From Neotamlana sedimentorum (GTDB lineage: Bacteria; Bacteroidota; Bacteroidia; Flavobacteriales; Flavobacteriaceae): a DNA stretch of 64,000 nucleotides. The notes beneath the pieces are model-generated. The model made no database searches. It was not told the origin of the DNA and saw only the letters and a program-made list of their open reading frames with translations. The position numbers were made by a program, and so were the translations under genes. Location: assembly GCF_000943565.1 (NCBI RefSeq), contig NZ_JTDW01000002.1, positions 186,001-250,000 of the forward strand, given 5' to 3'. Of the stretch, positions 15,452 through 24,447 are shown in pieces (position 1 is the first letter of the stretch; each line of letters opens with the position of its first letter).

Positions 15452-15856
15452 TCAATCCTTTATATCTTGGAAAAGCTCTATTAAAACACCATTACTGCTT
15501 TTTGGGTGTAAAAAGGCCACTAATTTATTATCGGCTCCACGTTTTGGTTCTTCGTTTAACACAGTAAAACCCTCCTTTTTAAGTCGTATTATTTCTGATG
15601 TAATATCGTTAACAGCAAAAGCAATATGGTGTACGCCTTCTCCTTTTTTATTAATAAACTGGGCTATTGGGCTATTGGGGTTTGTTGCTTCAAGCAATTC
15701 AATTTTGTTATCACCAACCTTAAAAAAAGAGGTGTTTACACCTTCTGCATCTACCGTTTCTGTTTTATAGTGCGCAGCTCCTAAAAGTTTTTTGAATAAA
15801 GTGTTAGAATCCTTTAAATTCTTTACCGCAATACCAATATGTTCAATTTTATTCAT
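15452..15856 (-). CDS. mce: Methylmalonyl-CoA epimerase
   Basis: 134 residues, one vicinal-oxygen-chelate domain pair. It interconverts (2R)- and (2S)-methylmalonyl-CoA in propionate metabolism. Metal ligands appear as H6 in KIEHIGIAV, E53/E56 in KIELLEATN, H77 in GVHHIAFAV and E130 in GVLIELFQD. The VOC repeats and the family phrase KGEGVHHIAFAV make it specific for this enzyme rather than a generic glyoxalase. It is monocistronic; mutase genes are not in the window. Confidence 0.93.
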   Translation of the reverse strand: MNKIEHIGIAVKNLKDSNTLFKKLLGAAHYKTETVDAEGVNTSFFKVGDNKIELLEATNPNSPIAQFINKKGEGVHHIAFAVNDITSEIIRLKKEGFTVLNEEPKRGADNKLVAFLHPKSSNGVLIELFQDIKD

Positions 15857-15907
15857 TTTAAGGCCGTTATTTGTTTAAGATACAAATAATGCTAATAAAA
15901 ATAATCT

Positions 15908-15915
15908 TATTTTTG
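15908..15915 (+). promoter_or_regulatory. -7 box of rbfA
   Basis: TATTTTTG is an exact TAnnTTTG match 23 bases before the TTG start of rbfA, in the divergent spacer with mce. Confidence 0.6.
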
Positions 15916-15937
15916 CATTTTAATAGCAAATAACATT

Positions 15938-16333
15938 TTGGAAGAAAGTCAAAGACAAAAAAAAATAGCATCGGTTTTACAACACGATTTAGTAGATGTT
16001 TTACAACGAGCAGCTACCGATGGCGGTATGCGTGGCGTTATAATTTCGGTAAGTAAAGTTCGAGTAACGGTCGATTTAAGTATCGCAAAAGTGTACTTAA
16101 GTATTTTTCCAAACGATAAAGCCAAAACACTTTTAGAAGGTATCCGTTCTAACACGTCACTTATTCGTCATGAATTGGCGCAGCGCACAAAAAATCAGTT
16201 ACGTCGCATGCCTAATTTAGAGTTTTTTATTGATGATTCTTTAGAGTATATCGACAATATAAACAAGTCTTTAAAAGGCGAAGACAACCCCATTAAAGAT
16301 CCTACAATTTTAGATAAACGCAAAAAAAAGTAA
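15938..16333 (+). CDS. rbfA: 30S ribosome-binding factor RbfA
   Basis: 131 residues. A KH-type fold protein that helps mature the 5' end of 16S rRNA in the 30S subunit. Family features are RQKKIASVLQHDLVDVLQRA at the start, VSKVRVTVDLSIAKVYLSIF in the strand region, and the end LRRMPNLEFFIDDSLEYIDN. The start is a TTG at 15938: no ATG is available in frame and the protein begins at the expected point. The promoter box lies only 23 bases upstream. The permease gene follows 43 bases downstream and is likely co-transcribed. Confidence 0.92.
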   Translation: MEESQRQKKIASVLQHDLVDVLQRAATDGGMRGVIISVSKVRVTVDLSIAKVYLSIFPNDKAKTLLEGIRSNTSLIRHELAQRTKNQLRRMPNLEFFIDDSLEYIDNINKSLKGEDNPIKDPTILDKRKKK

Positions 16334-16376
16334 GTCGGTAAACACATCTGTGTTTTTGCTTTCTTATCTTTAAAAC

Positions 16377-17582
16377 ATGAATTTTTCGCTTTACATTGCC
16401 AAACGCTATTTACACTCTAAAAGTAGTAACAATGCCATAAATTTTATCACCTATATTGCCTTAATTGGCATTATTTTAGGTGCTGCTTCTCTTTTTATAG
16501 TATTATCTGGTTTTGCTGGTTTAAAAGATTTTACCCTTAAGTTTTCTAGTATTTTAGATCCCGATTTAAAGGCAGAAACCACAAGTGGAAAATCTTTTTT
16601 TATTACCAATAGCGAACTTGCGGAGCTTGAAAACATAAAAGAAATAACCCATTTTTCCAAGGTAATTGAAGATCGCGTTGCCATTCGAACCGAAGATAAA
16701 AACGCCTTAGCAACCATTAAAGGTGTTGATGCCAACTACCAATATATCGCTAGCGTTGATTCTATTTTAGATTATGGCGATTGGTTCGACCAAAAATCGA
16801 ATCAAATTGTGGTGGGTTGGGGAATTTCGAATACGCTATCTCTAGGAGTTTTAGACTTTACGAAACCCATAAATATTTATGTGCCCAAACCAGGAACAGG
16901 ACAAATAACCTCAACAAAAAACGCCTTTAACTCGGTAAAAACCATTAATGTAGGTGTATTTTTTATAAATGAAAGTTTAAACGATGAATACATTTTTGCG
17001 CCCATAGATTTGGTTAAAAACTTACTTAATTATGAGGATAATCAACTTTCTTCAATTGAATTTGTTTTAAGCGAAAACGCCGATGAAGCCAATGTGAAAG
17101 CCAAAATACAAGCTATTTTGGGCGATCGTGTAACCATAAAAAACCGAACACAGTTAAACGATGCGCTTTACAAAATGCTTAATACCGAAAATTTAGCCGT
17201 GTATTTAATTTTTACTTTAGTACTAATAATTGCGTTTTTTAATATTATCGGTTCACTAATCATGATGATTTTAGATAAAAAGAATAGTCTAAAAACATTG
17301 TTTAATATTGGAGCAACTGTAAAAGATATTAAGAGAATATTTTTTCTTCAAGGTAGTTTAATGAGTGTTATTGGAGGCGTTATCGGGCTCATTTTAGCCT
17401 TAATTATTACCTTGATACAGCAACAATTTAATTTAGTAATGATCACGCCAACATTGCCTTACCCAGTTACCATTAAACTAGAAAACTTTTTTATTGTGCT
17501 GTTTACCATTTCGGTATTAGGAATTATAGCAAGCAAAATTGCTTCTGCAAGAATTACAAAATCAATGGTACAACATAGTTGA
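16377..17582 (+). CDS. FtsX/LolC-type ABC transporter permease
   Basis: 401 residues. A first membrane helix (NFITYIALIGIILGAASLFI) is followed by a large periplasmic MacB-PCD-like domain (about 50-260), then an FtsX domain with three membrane helices near 275-395 (LIFTLVLIIAFFNIIGSLIM, MSVIGGVIGLILALIITLIQ, FIVLFTISVLGIIASKIASA). This topology is that of LolC/LolE, which release lipoproteins from the inner membrane, and of related lipid or peptide exporters. It follows rbfA; no ATPase is adjacent. The specific substrate cannot be told. Confidence 0.85.
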   Translation: MNFSLYIAKRYLHSKSSNNAINFITYIALIGIILGAASLFIVLSGFAGLKDFTLKFSSILDPDLKAETTSGKSFFITNSELAELENIKEITHFSKVIEDRVAIRTEDKNALATIKGVDANYQYIASVDSILDYGDWFDQKSNQIVVGWGISNTLSLGVLDFTKPINIYVPKPGTGQITSTKNAFNSVKTINVGVFFINESLNDEYIFAPIDLVKNLLNYEDNQLSSIEFVLSENADEANVKAKIQAILGDRVTIKNRTQLNDALYKMLNTENLAVYLIFTLVLIIAFFNIIGSLIMMILDKKNSLKTLFNIGATVKDIKRIFFLQGSLMSVIGGVIGLILALIITLIQQQFNLVMITPTLPYPVTIKLENFFIVLFTISVLGIIASKIASARITKSMVQHS

Positions 17583-17629
17583 TTTTTTTTGTAGGGTTGC
17601 TTTAATCTTTACAATTTAAAAAAACAAAA

Positions 17630-17911
17630 CTATTGCTTTTTCCTATCGATATGTCCTAAATCTCTACTTGGAGCAATAACGTCTCGTACCTTTATTTTTA
17701 AAGTCGTAATTTCTGGGAAACCATTCATTTCTTTTCGCGACCAAATATTCTCTTGGTTGGCATAAACTTCAAAAATACCACCGGTTCCAGGTTCTAATAT
17801 TAATTCATCTATTTCATCGTTAAACGTAGATAGTAATTCTTGGGCCATCCAAGTGGCACGCAATAACCATTTACATTGGCTGCAGTATGTTATTTTTACA
17901 GTAGTTTTCAT
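17630..17911 (-). CDS. SelT/SelW/SelH (Rdx) family protein
   Basis: About 93 residues from ATG 17911, chosen because the family begins with this strand; the longer frame adds nine unrelated residues and would overlap the MFS stop. The thioredoxin-like Rdx motif CSQC (residues about 10-13, C-x-x-C with no selenocysteine) follows the first beta strand KITYC, and the GTGGIFEV segment is typical. The family is believed to have thiol redox activity, but its bacterial role is unclear. It begins 8 bases after the MFS gene and is co-transcribed with it. Confidence 0.88.
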   Translation of the reverse strand: MKTTVKITYCSQCKWLLRATWMAQELLSTFNDEIDELILEPGTGGIFEVYANQENIWSRKEMNGFPEITTLKIKVRDVIAPSRDLGHIDRKKQ

Positions 17912-17918
17912 AATAATT

Positions 17919-19181
17919 TTAATTTTCGTCAAATTCATAATCTTCAGTTAAATCTAACTCACGAAGTACTTTATTTTTAAAACCAAGGCCAACAACTGTA
18001 AGCAATGTCATAGTTCCACCAAAAATAACAGCTCTTGCAGGCCCTAATAATTTCGCAGCTAAACCGCTCTCGAAAGCGCCTAACTCGTTAGACGAACCAA
18101 CAAACATTGAATTTACAGACGATACACGTCCGCGCATTTCGTCGGGTGTTTTTAACTGCAAAATAGTTTGCCTAATAACCATAGAAATGCCATCGGCAGC
18201 ACCACTTAAAAATAGAGCCACCACACTAAGCCAAAAGCTAGACGATAGGCCAAAAACTATAATACAAATTCCAAAAATAAATATAGAAGCTAATAACTTT
18301 TTACCTGCATTTTTTGCAACCGGAATATAGGTGGTTAAAAACATACTGGCTATGCTTCCTAAAGAAATAGAAGCATTTAAAATACCAAAACCTTTAGAAC
18401 CAACTTCTAAAATATCTTGTGCAAAAACCGATAATAACGCTACAGTTCCGCCAAAAAGAACTGCAATCATATCTAATGTTAAAGCTCCTAAAATGGCTTT
18501 ATTTGAAAATACAAACTTAACACCAACAGCCAAACTATCTTTAACCGACTCTTCTTTGTTAGTATTTAAAATAGGTTTCTTTTTAATTCTGAAAGTGAAA
18601 ATTAAGGCTAAAACTACCAAAATAAAAATGACGCACAGTGTTTTATCGACACCAATCCAATGAATAAAAAATCCACCACAAAGCGCACCTAAAACCGTAG
18701 CTGCTTTCCAAGTACTCGTGCTCCAAGTTGCGGCATTTGGGTATACTTTTTTAGGAACAATTAAAGCGATGAGTGAAAATATGGTTGGCCCAAAAAACGA
18801 ACGTAAAAAACCACCAAAAAACACTAATGTATAAATACCGTATAAAATAGTTTTTGTAGACCAATTTGCTACAACAACATCCCAAGTAAGACAAAATAAA
18901 CCTAAACTAATAAATGAAAATGAGGCAATACAAAGAGCAAGTAAATTCCGTTTTTCGCTTCGGTCTACAATATGACCTGCAAAAAGTGCCATGGTAAACG
19001 CTGGAATAATTTCCATTAAACCAATAATTCCCAGAGCTAACGGATCTTTAGTTAAACTATACACTTCCCACTCGATAACAATAAATTGCATGGACCAGCC
19101 AAATACAAGTAGAAATCGCATAAAAAGGAAGATATTAAACTCCTTAAATTTTAAAGCCGCGTAAGGATCGTTTTTTGCCAT
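17919..19181 (-). CDS. MFS transporter (enterobactin-exporter-like subgroup)
   Basis: 420 residues with about 12 predicted membrane helices (for example FLLVFGWSMQFIVIEWEVYS and ITLIALIVP-type segments). The MFS loop signature appears as GHIVDRSEKRN between helices 2 and 3, and the family's DEMRGRVSSVNSMFVGSSNE loop is present. The DEMRGRV motif is typical of the EntS/MFS_3 subgroup, which exports siderophores or drugs. No siderophore genes are nearby, so the substrate is open. It is followed by the SelT-like gene. Confidence 0.88.
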   Translation of the reverse strand: MAKNDPYAALKFKEFNIFLFMRFLLVFGWSMQFIVIEWEVYSLTKDPLALGIIGLMEIIPAFTMALFAGHIVDRSEKRNLLALCIASFSFISLGLFCLTWDVVVANWSTKTILYGIYTLVFFGGFLRSFFGPTIFSLIALIVPKKVYPNAATWSTSTWKAATVLGALCGGFFIHWIGVDKTLCVIFILVVLALIFTFRIKKKPILNTNKEESVKDSLAVGVKFVFSNKAILGALTLDMIAVLFGGTVALLSVFAQDILEVGSKGFGILNASISLGSIASMFLTTYIPVAKNAGKKLLASIFIFGICIIVFGLSSSFWLSVVALFLSGAADGISMVIRQTILQLKTPDEMRGRVSSVNSMFVGSSNELGAFESGLAAKLLGPARAVIFGGTMTLLTVVGLGFKNKVLRELDLTEDYEFDEN

Positions 19182-19233
19182 AATTTTAGATAACGAAAGT
19201 ATTAAAATTACATCTTGCAGCTAGTTAATTTAT

Positions 19234-19593
19234 CTAATTTTTACATAAATCTCCAACATAATCGTCGAGCTCTAACTGAAAAAGCGTGCCTTTAATTAAA
19301 TCATCAACCAAGGCTAATTCCTTGTTATTTATTGCAACATCAATTTGTTTACAAGGTGTTTTAAGTAAAATATTTCTGGTATCGCAATTTAAATCGCATT
19401 GATTGCAAGGTAAATTCCATTTGGCAGCACTTACACAATTGTAAAATTCTATTATTTCTTGGTGAGAAAAATAAAAGCCCATATCTCTAAATATAATTTG
19501 AACTTTATTTTGAACCTGATCTGTAATTGGGTCTTTCCATTTAAAGGCTATACCAAAGCTGTTGTTATATAATTTATAAATATCTTGTTGCAT
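19234..19593 (-). CDS. Small conserved-looking protein with cysteine cluster, unknown
   Basis: 119 residues, not recognised as a named family. A central cysteine-rich segment has C-x10-C-x2-C-x3-C (residues about 48-65: VSAAKWNLPCNQCDLNC), and there is another C in KTPCKQID. It may bind metal or form a small redox site. There is no signal peptide or membrane helix. The C-terminal half is acidic and hydrophobic (LVDDLIKGTLFQLELDDYVG). It lies upstream of the MFS gene on the same strand (52-base gap). Confidence 0.6.
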   Translation of the reverse strand: MQQDIYKLYNNSFGIAFKWKDPITDQVQNKVQIIFRDMGFYFSHQEIIEFYNCVSAAKWNLPCNQCDLNCDTRNILLKTPCKQIDVAINNKELALVDDLIKGTLFQLELDDYVGDLCKN

Positions 19594-19654
19594 AACACTT
19601 GATTTACAACAAATATAAGAATTATTTAGAATAAGTCTAAATAGTTTCTGTGTT

Positions 19655-19975
19655 TCAAGTTCTCCAGATTCTATTTGATAAATTTTCTAAAAGAGTAGAT
19701 TGATTCCCTTTATAAATAAAGTTTGGAAACCTTTCTCTTAATTGTTTTCTAATTTTAAAATCTCTAATATCTTGTAAAACCATTTTCACATTATATCCTT
19801 TTGCGGGAATAACTATGGTCATATGAACGGTATTATCTCTATGACTACAAGTTTCATTTTTAAGGAATGATTTTATATTAGTTCTCAATGAATCGGCATT
19901 TTCCTCAATTATTTTTTCCGAAAATCTATCTTTTCGAAATTTTCCAATTCTAACCAAGTCAAATTTTACTTCCAT
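19655..19975 (-). CDS. Hypothetical protein, 106 aa
   Basis: Not recognised. It is a basic soluble protein (many K and R), with a predicted strand-helix pattern and the segments TVHMTIVIPAKGYNVKMVLQ and FKIRKQLRERFPNFIYKG. There is no signal peptide, membrane helix or repeats. It stands alone, 63 bases after recJ's stop in the same orientation. Its coding status is supported by flavobacterial-style codon use and a start preceded by A-rich sequence, but it is weaker than its neighbours. Confidence 0.5.
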   Translation of the reverse strand: MEVKFDLVRIGKFRKDRFSEKIIEENADSLRTNIKSFLKNETCSHRDNTVHMTIVIPAKGYNVKMVLQDIRDFKIRKQLRERFPNFIYKGNQSTLLENLSNRIWRT

Positions 19976-20038
19976 ACAATCAAGATCAATTTTAAACTGA
20001 AGTTAAAATAAATTTTGTAAATGACATAAACCTAGATT

Positions 20039-21730
20039 TTATTTAACATCTCGAAGCTTTAATTGCAAACTTACTTGCCCTTGCCAATGGTTTTCATCAA
20101 TAGAATATACAGCGCTAAATGGCTTATTATTACTTACCAAATTTAATTTATCGCCTAAACCAAAACCAATAGCTCCCATTTTATTATGGGCGTTTTTTTG
20201 AGTGGCCGTGAGCCTTAAATGGGTTTTATCTTCTCCGACGCATTTGGCATAACCGGTATCTATTAAATCTTCAGTCATAAAAACAGGCGTCATATTACCT
20301 GGTCCAAAAGGAGCAAATTGTTTTAAAATGCGATAAAATTTGGGTGTAATATTATCTAACTCTATTTTACCATCTACTTTAATTTCCGGTGTAAGTAAAT
20401 TGGTATCGATAGTTTTGGAAACTTCATCTTCAAAAGCTTGTTTAAAAGCTTCGTAGTTTTCTGCTTTTAATGTTAAACCTGCGGCATATTTATGACCTCC
20501 AAATTGTTCTATATGTGCTTTGCAGCCTTCCAAGGCATTGTAAACATCGAAACCTGTTACAGAACGTGCCGAAGCCGCTAATTTATCGCCACTTTTAGTA
20601 AACACCAAAGTGGGACGATAATAGGTTTCGGTTAATCGCGAAGCCACAATACCTATAACGCCTTTATGCCAGTTTTCGCTGTATACAACGGTTGTAAAGC
20701 GCTCTTGCTCTTGCTGTGCTTCAATTTGCTGTAAAGCTTCTTGAGTAATTAGTTTATCGGTTTCCTTTCTATCGGAATTAAAGGCTTCAATTTCTGCGGC
20801 GCACCTTTCGGCTTCAGCCAAATTCATTTCTGTTAAAAGCGAAACAGCGTAGTCACCATGTTTCATTCGACCCGCAGCATTAATTCTTGGAGCCACAATA
20901 AAAACCACATCGGTTATGGTTAATTCATCTTTATTTGTTTGAGCTATAATCGCTTTTATGCCGGGTCTTGGGTTAGTGTTTATAACTTGTAAACCATGAT
21001 AAGCTAATGCTCTGTTTTCCCCATCTATAGGCACGATATCTGCACCAATAGCTGTTGCAACCAAATCTAAATACGGTAAAAGATCGTTGATGGTTTCTCC
21101 AGTTTTTGAAGCTAACGCCTGAATAAGTTTAAAACCTACGCCGCAACCACAAAGCTCTTTGTATGGATAATTGCAATCGGGTTGTTTGGCATCTAAAACC
21201 GCCACAGCTTCTGGAATTTCGTTTCCTGGGCGGTGATGATCGCAAATTATAAAGTCGATACCTTTTTGTTTAGCGTAACTTATTTTATCGATGGCTTTTA
21301 TGCCGCAATCTAAAGCGACAATAAGCGTAAAATCGTTATCGTGCGCAAAATCGATACCTTGTGTAGACACGCCATAACCCTCGTTATACCTATCTGGAAT
21401 GTAAGTCGATACATTAGGCGTGCGTGTTTTTAAATAGGATGACATTAAGGCTACTGCCGTTGTTCCATCTACATCGTAATCGCCATAAACTAAAATATTC
21501 TCACCATTTGCAAAGGCTTGCTCAATGCGTTTTACGGCTTTATCCATATCTTTCATTAAATACGGATCGTGTAAATCGTTTAAACTTGGGCGAAAAAACC
21601 GTTTTGCATCATTATATGTTGTTATGCCACGCTGCACCAATAAGGTTGCTGTAGTTTCGTCGACATTTAAGGCTTTTTGTAAAGCTTCAACGTTATGAGA
21701 TTCTGGTTTTGGTTTTAGCGTCCAACGCAT
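20039..21730 (-). CDS. recJ: Single-stranded-DNA exonuclease RecJ
   Basis: 563 residues. A 5'-to-3' single-strand DNA exonuclease for recombination and mismatch repair. DHH motifs in order: VYGDYDVDGTTAVALMSSY (about 78-96), the metal aspartate in VALDCGIKAID, and the eponymous IICDHHRPGNEIP. The DHHA1 domain shows FGGHKYAAGLTL near residue 420, and an OB-fold C-terminal domain follows (LRLTATQKNAHNKMGAIGFG). Normal full length. It is monocistronic or transcribed ahead of the 106-aa gene. Confidence 0.95.
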   Translation of the reverse strand: MRWTLKPKPESHNVEALQKALNVDETTATLLVQRGITTYNDAKRFFRPSLNDLHDPYLMKDMDKAVKRIEQAFANGENILVYGDYDVDGTTAVALMSSYLKTRTPNVSTYIPDRYNEGYGVSTQGIDFAHDNDFTLIVALDCGIKAIDKISYAKQKGIDFIICDHHRPGNEIPEAVAVLDAKQPDCNYPYKELCGCGVGFKLIQALASKTGETINDLLPYLDLVATAIGADIVPIDGENRALAYHGLQVINTNPRPGIKAIIAQTNKDELTITDVVFIVAPRINAAGRMKHGDYAVSLLTEMNLAEAERCAAEIEAFNSDRKETDKLITQEALQQIEAQQEQERFTTVVYSENWHKGVIGIVASRLTETYYRPTLVFTKSGDKLAASARSVTGFDVYNALEGCKAHIEQFGGHKYAAGLTLKAENYEAFKQAFEDEVSKTIDTNLLTPEIKVDGKIELDNITPKFYRILKQFAPFGPGNMTPVFMTEDLIDTGYAKCVGEDKTHLRLTATQKNAHNKMGAIGFGLGDKLNLVSNNKPFSAVYSIDENHWQGQVSLQLKLRDVK

Positions 21731-21817
21731 TGTTCATTTTAAGTTTCAGGGGTTACTTATCGATATTAATTTGCTTCATTTCTCTTCAAAGATTGACTAA
21801 AAGAAACCACAATTAAA

Positions 21818-22240
21818 CTATTTATTATGAAAATGAGTTTGAATATCTAACTCGGCGAATTGACGAAACATTTCCATTACACCACAGTATTTTTCAATAG
21901 ATAAATCGACTGCTTTTTGAAGCTTTTTTTCGTTTAAGTTACTGCCTGTAAAGTGAAAATGCATGGCAACTTTATCGTAATATTTTGGGTGTTCTTCGGT
22001 TAAATTAGCATCAATTTCAATTTTAAAATCGTCTACCTCAAGCTTCATTTTTTTTATTAACGAAGCCACATCTAAACCAGAACAACCCGCTAAACCAGAT
22101 AGCATAAGTGCTTTTGGACGGTAACCTTCGCCTTTACCTCCGTTTTCTTCGCCTGCATCAATAAATAAATTATGTCCTGATGGGTTTGTACTTTCAAACT
22201 TCATGTCGCCCAACCAGGTTGTTGTAATATGATTTGCCAT
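21818..22240 (-). CDS. OsmC/OhrA family protein
   Basis: 140 residues from ATG 22240, where the family's first strand (HITTTWLGDMKFESTNPSGH) begins; a longer start at 22267 is possible. OsmC-type peroxide reductases use two cysteines. Here the first is in SGLAGCSGLDVASLI and the second in EKYCGVMEMFRQ, with an intact spacing of about 60 residues. It probably reduces organic peroxides or acts on thiol stress in the cytoplasm. The subgroup is OsmC rather than Ohr, judging by the alpha-helical AGCSGLDV region. Confidence 0.87.
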   Translation of the reverse strand: MANHITTTWLGDMKFESTNPSGHNLFIDAGEENGGKGEGYRPKALMLSGLAGCSGLDVASLIKKMKLEVDDFKIEIDANLTEEHPKYYDKVAMHFHFTGSNLNEKKLQKAVDLSIEKYCGVMEMFRQFAELDIQTHFHNK

Positions 22241-22289
22241 TTTTTGTAGTATTTCAATAAACATCAAAAATACTACTTATAAAGTTAAT

Positions 22290-23564
22290 TTAATAATTAT
22301 CGCGAAGCCATTCGAATACCGATTCCATGTGATGTTTTACCTCAACTGTAGATTTCCTGTAATGGTTATTCATAAAACTAAAAATAAGTGTTTCTCCAGA
22401 ATTGGTAATTAAATAACCGCTTAAAGAATAATTATTACCAACCGTTCCCGATTTAGCGTAAATATAAGGCTTATTACCGCCTTTATAATACCGTTTTAAA
22501 GTGCCCGTTTTTCCGCCCACAGGAAATAAATTAAACAGTCGTTCATGAGGAATATCGTTATACAGTTTAGTTAAAACTTGAACAAAAGATGTTGGTGTAA
22601 ACAAATTATATCGGCTTAATCCAGAGCCATCTACCCAACGCGGTTCTTGTTTTAAATCGTTTAACCGATGTTTTAAAATATGAGTTCTCGCTTTTTGAGA
22701 ACTTAAAGTATCGGACAATGTAGATGATGCCATGATAAGCATTTGTTCGGCCAGAAAATTATCGCTTACTTCCATCATGCGCTTATATAATGAATCTGAT
22801 GCAATATTGCTGTAAGCTACCTTATCGAATGGTTTGTTTGATGCTTTTACAAAGGTTATTTTATTAGGATAAATGGCTTGCCAAAGTTGTTTTATTAAGG
22901 TAGAATCTATGACCAAAGGGACTTCAATAGTATCTTGATTTTTTTTGTTGTAATAGAAGGTGTTATCGTTATAATTTCTGCGCTTGGAGGTAAAAACTTC
23001 CGTAACATTTTGGCTTAAAACTTCGGGAGTAACCTGCAAACTATCGGTTTTACTAATTGTTGCAACATTGGCGTACATAGGAAAACTGCTTCGCTCTGGA
23101 CTAAAATAAGTGTCGTAATCTTCCCAAGCCCAACCAGGACCAAATTTTTCATCATCTAAATTATTATAAATCAATTTTACATGTTTATAATTTTTAGCCA
23201 TTTTTAAAACGGTGCTATCATTAAAAAAAGGATGCAAAAACGTTGGATTTCCGGTACCTAGAATAGTAATAGTATCGCCTTCTGTTTTATATTTAAATGC
23301 AGGAATATGGGTTGGCAAAAGCTGTAATGCCGAATACAGCGTAAAAATTTTGGTATTGCTTGCTGGTGTAAAATATTTGCTCGCGTTATAACTAAAAACG
23401 GTATCGCTATTTTTAGCATTTACTACAAGTAAGCCCGTAAATTGATTGTCGTAAAAAGGCGCCTCAATTTTATTAATTATACTTTTTTTTAGTTTAACCG
23501 ATTTACAGCTTAAAATACCAGCTAACAGAAAAACAAAAACAACCACCTTTTTAAACATATGCAC
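22290..23564 (-). CDS. D-alanyl-D-alanine carboxypeptidase/endopeptidase (PBP4/DacB type), lipoprotein
   Basis: 424 residues. A lipoprotein signal (VVVFVFLLAGILSCKS, lipobox LSC) anchors it. The three serine-peptidase S13 motifs are present: SNTK (S-x-x-K, near residue 69 in TPASNTKIF), SRYN (in WVDGSGLSRYN, S-x-N) and KTG (in VGGKTGTL). It trims peptidoglycan side chains and cross-links. The pattern of conserved glycines in YAKSGTVGNNYSLSGYLI is also typical. It lies just after the DeoR gene (6-base gap) and may be co-transcribed, which is unusual for a sugar regulator. Confidence 0.88.
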   Translation of the reverse strand: MHMFKKVVVFVFLLAGILSCKSVKLKKSIINKIEAPFYDNQFTGLLVVNAKNSDTVFSYNASKYFTPASNTKIFTLYSALQLLPTHIPAFKYKTEGDTITILGTGNPTFLHPFFNDSTVLKMAKNYKHVKLIYNNLDDEKFGPGWAWEDYDTYFSPERSSFPMYANVATISKTDSLQVTPEVLSQNVTEVFTSKRRNYNDNTFYYNKKNQDTIEVPLVIDSTLIKQLWQAIYPNKITFVKASNKPFDKVAYSNIASDSLYKRMMEVSDNFLAEQMLIMASSTLSDTLSSQKARTHILKHRLNDLKQEPRWVDGSGLSRYNLFTPTSFVQVLTKLYNDIPHERLFNLFPVGGKTGTLKRYYKGGNKPYIYAKSGTVGNNYSLSGYLITNSGETLIFSFMNNHYRKSTVEVKHHMESVFEWLRDNY

Positions 23565-23570
23565 TAAATC

Positions 23571-24320
23571 TTAAATGATGGTTAAATTTAATCCTGTAAA
23601 TTCATTAAATATGTCATCATCGGGATTTATATCTGATACTAAAGCATCGATTTCAGATATTGATACCACCGAATGTCTCTTAACAGAATTTACTCTACTG
23701 CTTACGCACAAAACTACTACATAATTTGAAGCTCTAATCATACTATTCTTTATTCTAGAAACTTCCCAATTTGGTTCGGTTAAACCACGATTTACATCAA
23801 TACCATCGGTTCCCATAAAACAAATATCGGCACTAATATTATATATTGGGTTTACAACATCGATACCTACGGTAACTTGCGCTTCTTTATTTAATTTTCC
23901 TCCTATAAAAATAACTTCAATTGAGGGGTGATGAGATAACTCTACAGCTATTGGTAAACTATAGGTATAAATGGTTGCATTTATTTCTTGAGGAATTATT
24001 TTAGCCAACTCTAAGTTAGTGGAACTACCACTCATAATAATAACTTGGCCACTTTTTATAAGCTTTACTGCTTTAAATGCAATTTTTTTCTTTTCCTCAA
24101 CATCGGCAATACTACGCTCGTCGTAAGAACGAACCCTATTTTCTTTAAGTAAAGCACCCCCATGTACTTTGTAAATTAAATCTTTTGATTCAAGTTCTTT
24201 TAAATCTCTTCTTATGGTATCTTCGGACACTAAAAGCTCGTCACTCAAATTTTTAGACAACACTTTTTTACTCAATTTTAGCTTATCTAAAATCAATTTA
24301 TGACGCTCTTGTTTTAACAT
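23571..24320 (-). CDS. DeoR/GlpR family transcriptional regulator
   Basis: 249 residues from ATG 24320, selected because the DeoR HTH (MLKQERHKLILDKLKLSKKV...) starts exactly there; the longer frame to 24392 would run through the operator region. The HTH shows SEDTIRRDLKELESKDLIYK and VHGGAL. The DeoRC sugar-phosphate-sensing domain includes IIMSGSSTNLELAKII and CFMGTDGIDVNRGLTEP. It is divergent from the SusC gene, with three ACGCA repeats between, and is probably their regulator in response to a phosphorylated sugar. PBP4 follows closely. Confidence 0.9.
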   Translation of the reverse strand: MLKQERHKLILDKLKLSKKVLSKNLSDELLVSEDTIRRDLKELESKDLIYKVHGGALLKENRVRSYDERSIADVEEKKKIAFKAVKLIKSGQVIIMSGSSTNLELAKIIPQEINATIYTYSLPIAVELSHHPSIEVIFIGGKLNKEAQVTVGIDVVNPIYNISADICFMGTDGIDVNRGLTEPNWEVSRIKNSMIRASNYVVVLCVSSRVNSVKRHSVVSISEIDALVSDINPDDDIFNEFTGLNLTII

Positions 24321-24376
24321 CTTTACTGAGAATTTTTCTATATATATGCAATTTACTAATTTTTTTTGCAAAAAAA

Positions 24377-24401
24377 ACGCACAAACACGCAAAAAAACGC
24401 A
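24377..24401. promoter_or_regulatory. DeoR operator candidate: three ACGCA repeats at 10-bp period
   Basis: ACGCA occurs at 24377, 24387 and 24397, exactly one helical turn apart, each in an A-rich setting. It lies between the divergent deoR and susC starts and directly upstream of the susC -7 box. Phased direct repeats suit cooperative binding of a DeoR-type protein. Confidence 0.65.
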
Positions 24402-24411
24402 TTTCTTTTTT

Positions 24412-24419
24412 TATATTTG
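24412..24419 (+). promoter_or_regulatory. -7 box of the susC promoter
   Basis: TATATTTG, an exact TAnnTTTG match, lies 11 bases after the ACGCA cluster and 29 bases before the ATG at 24448. Confidence 0.65.
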
Positions 24420-24447
24420 AGTGACTATTAACTTAAAATTAACTTTT

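Noticed and set aside
24421-24447. GTG start for the SusC gene
   Set aside because: It would place nine extra residues before a normal signal peptide and overlaps the promoter -7 box region; ATG 24448 fits better.
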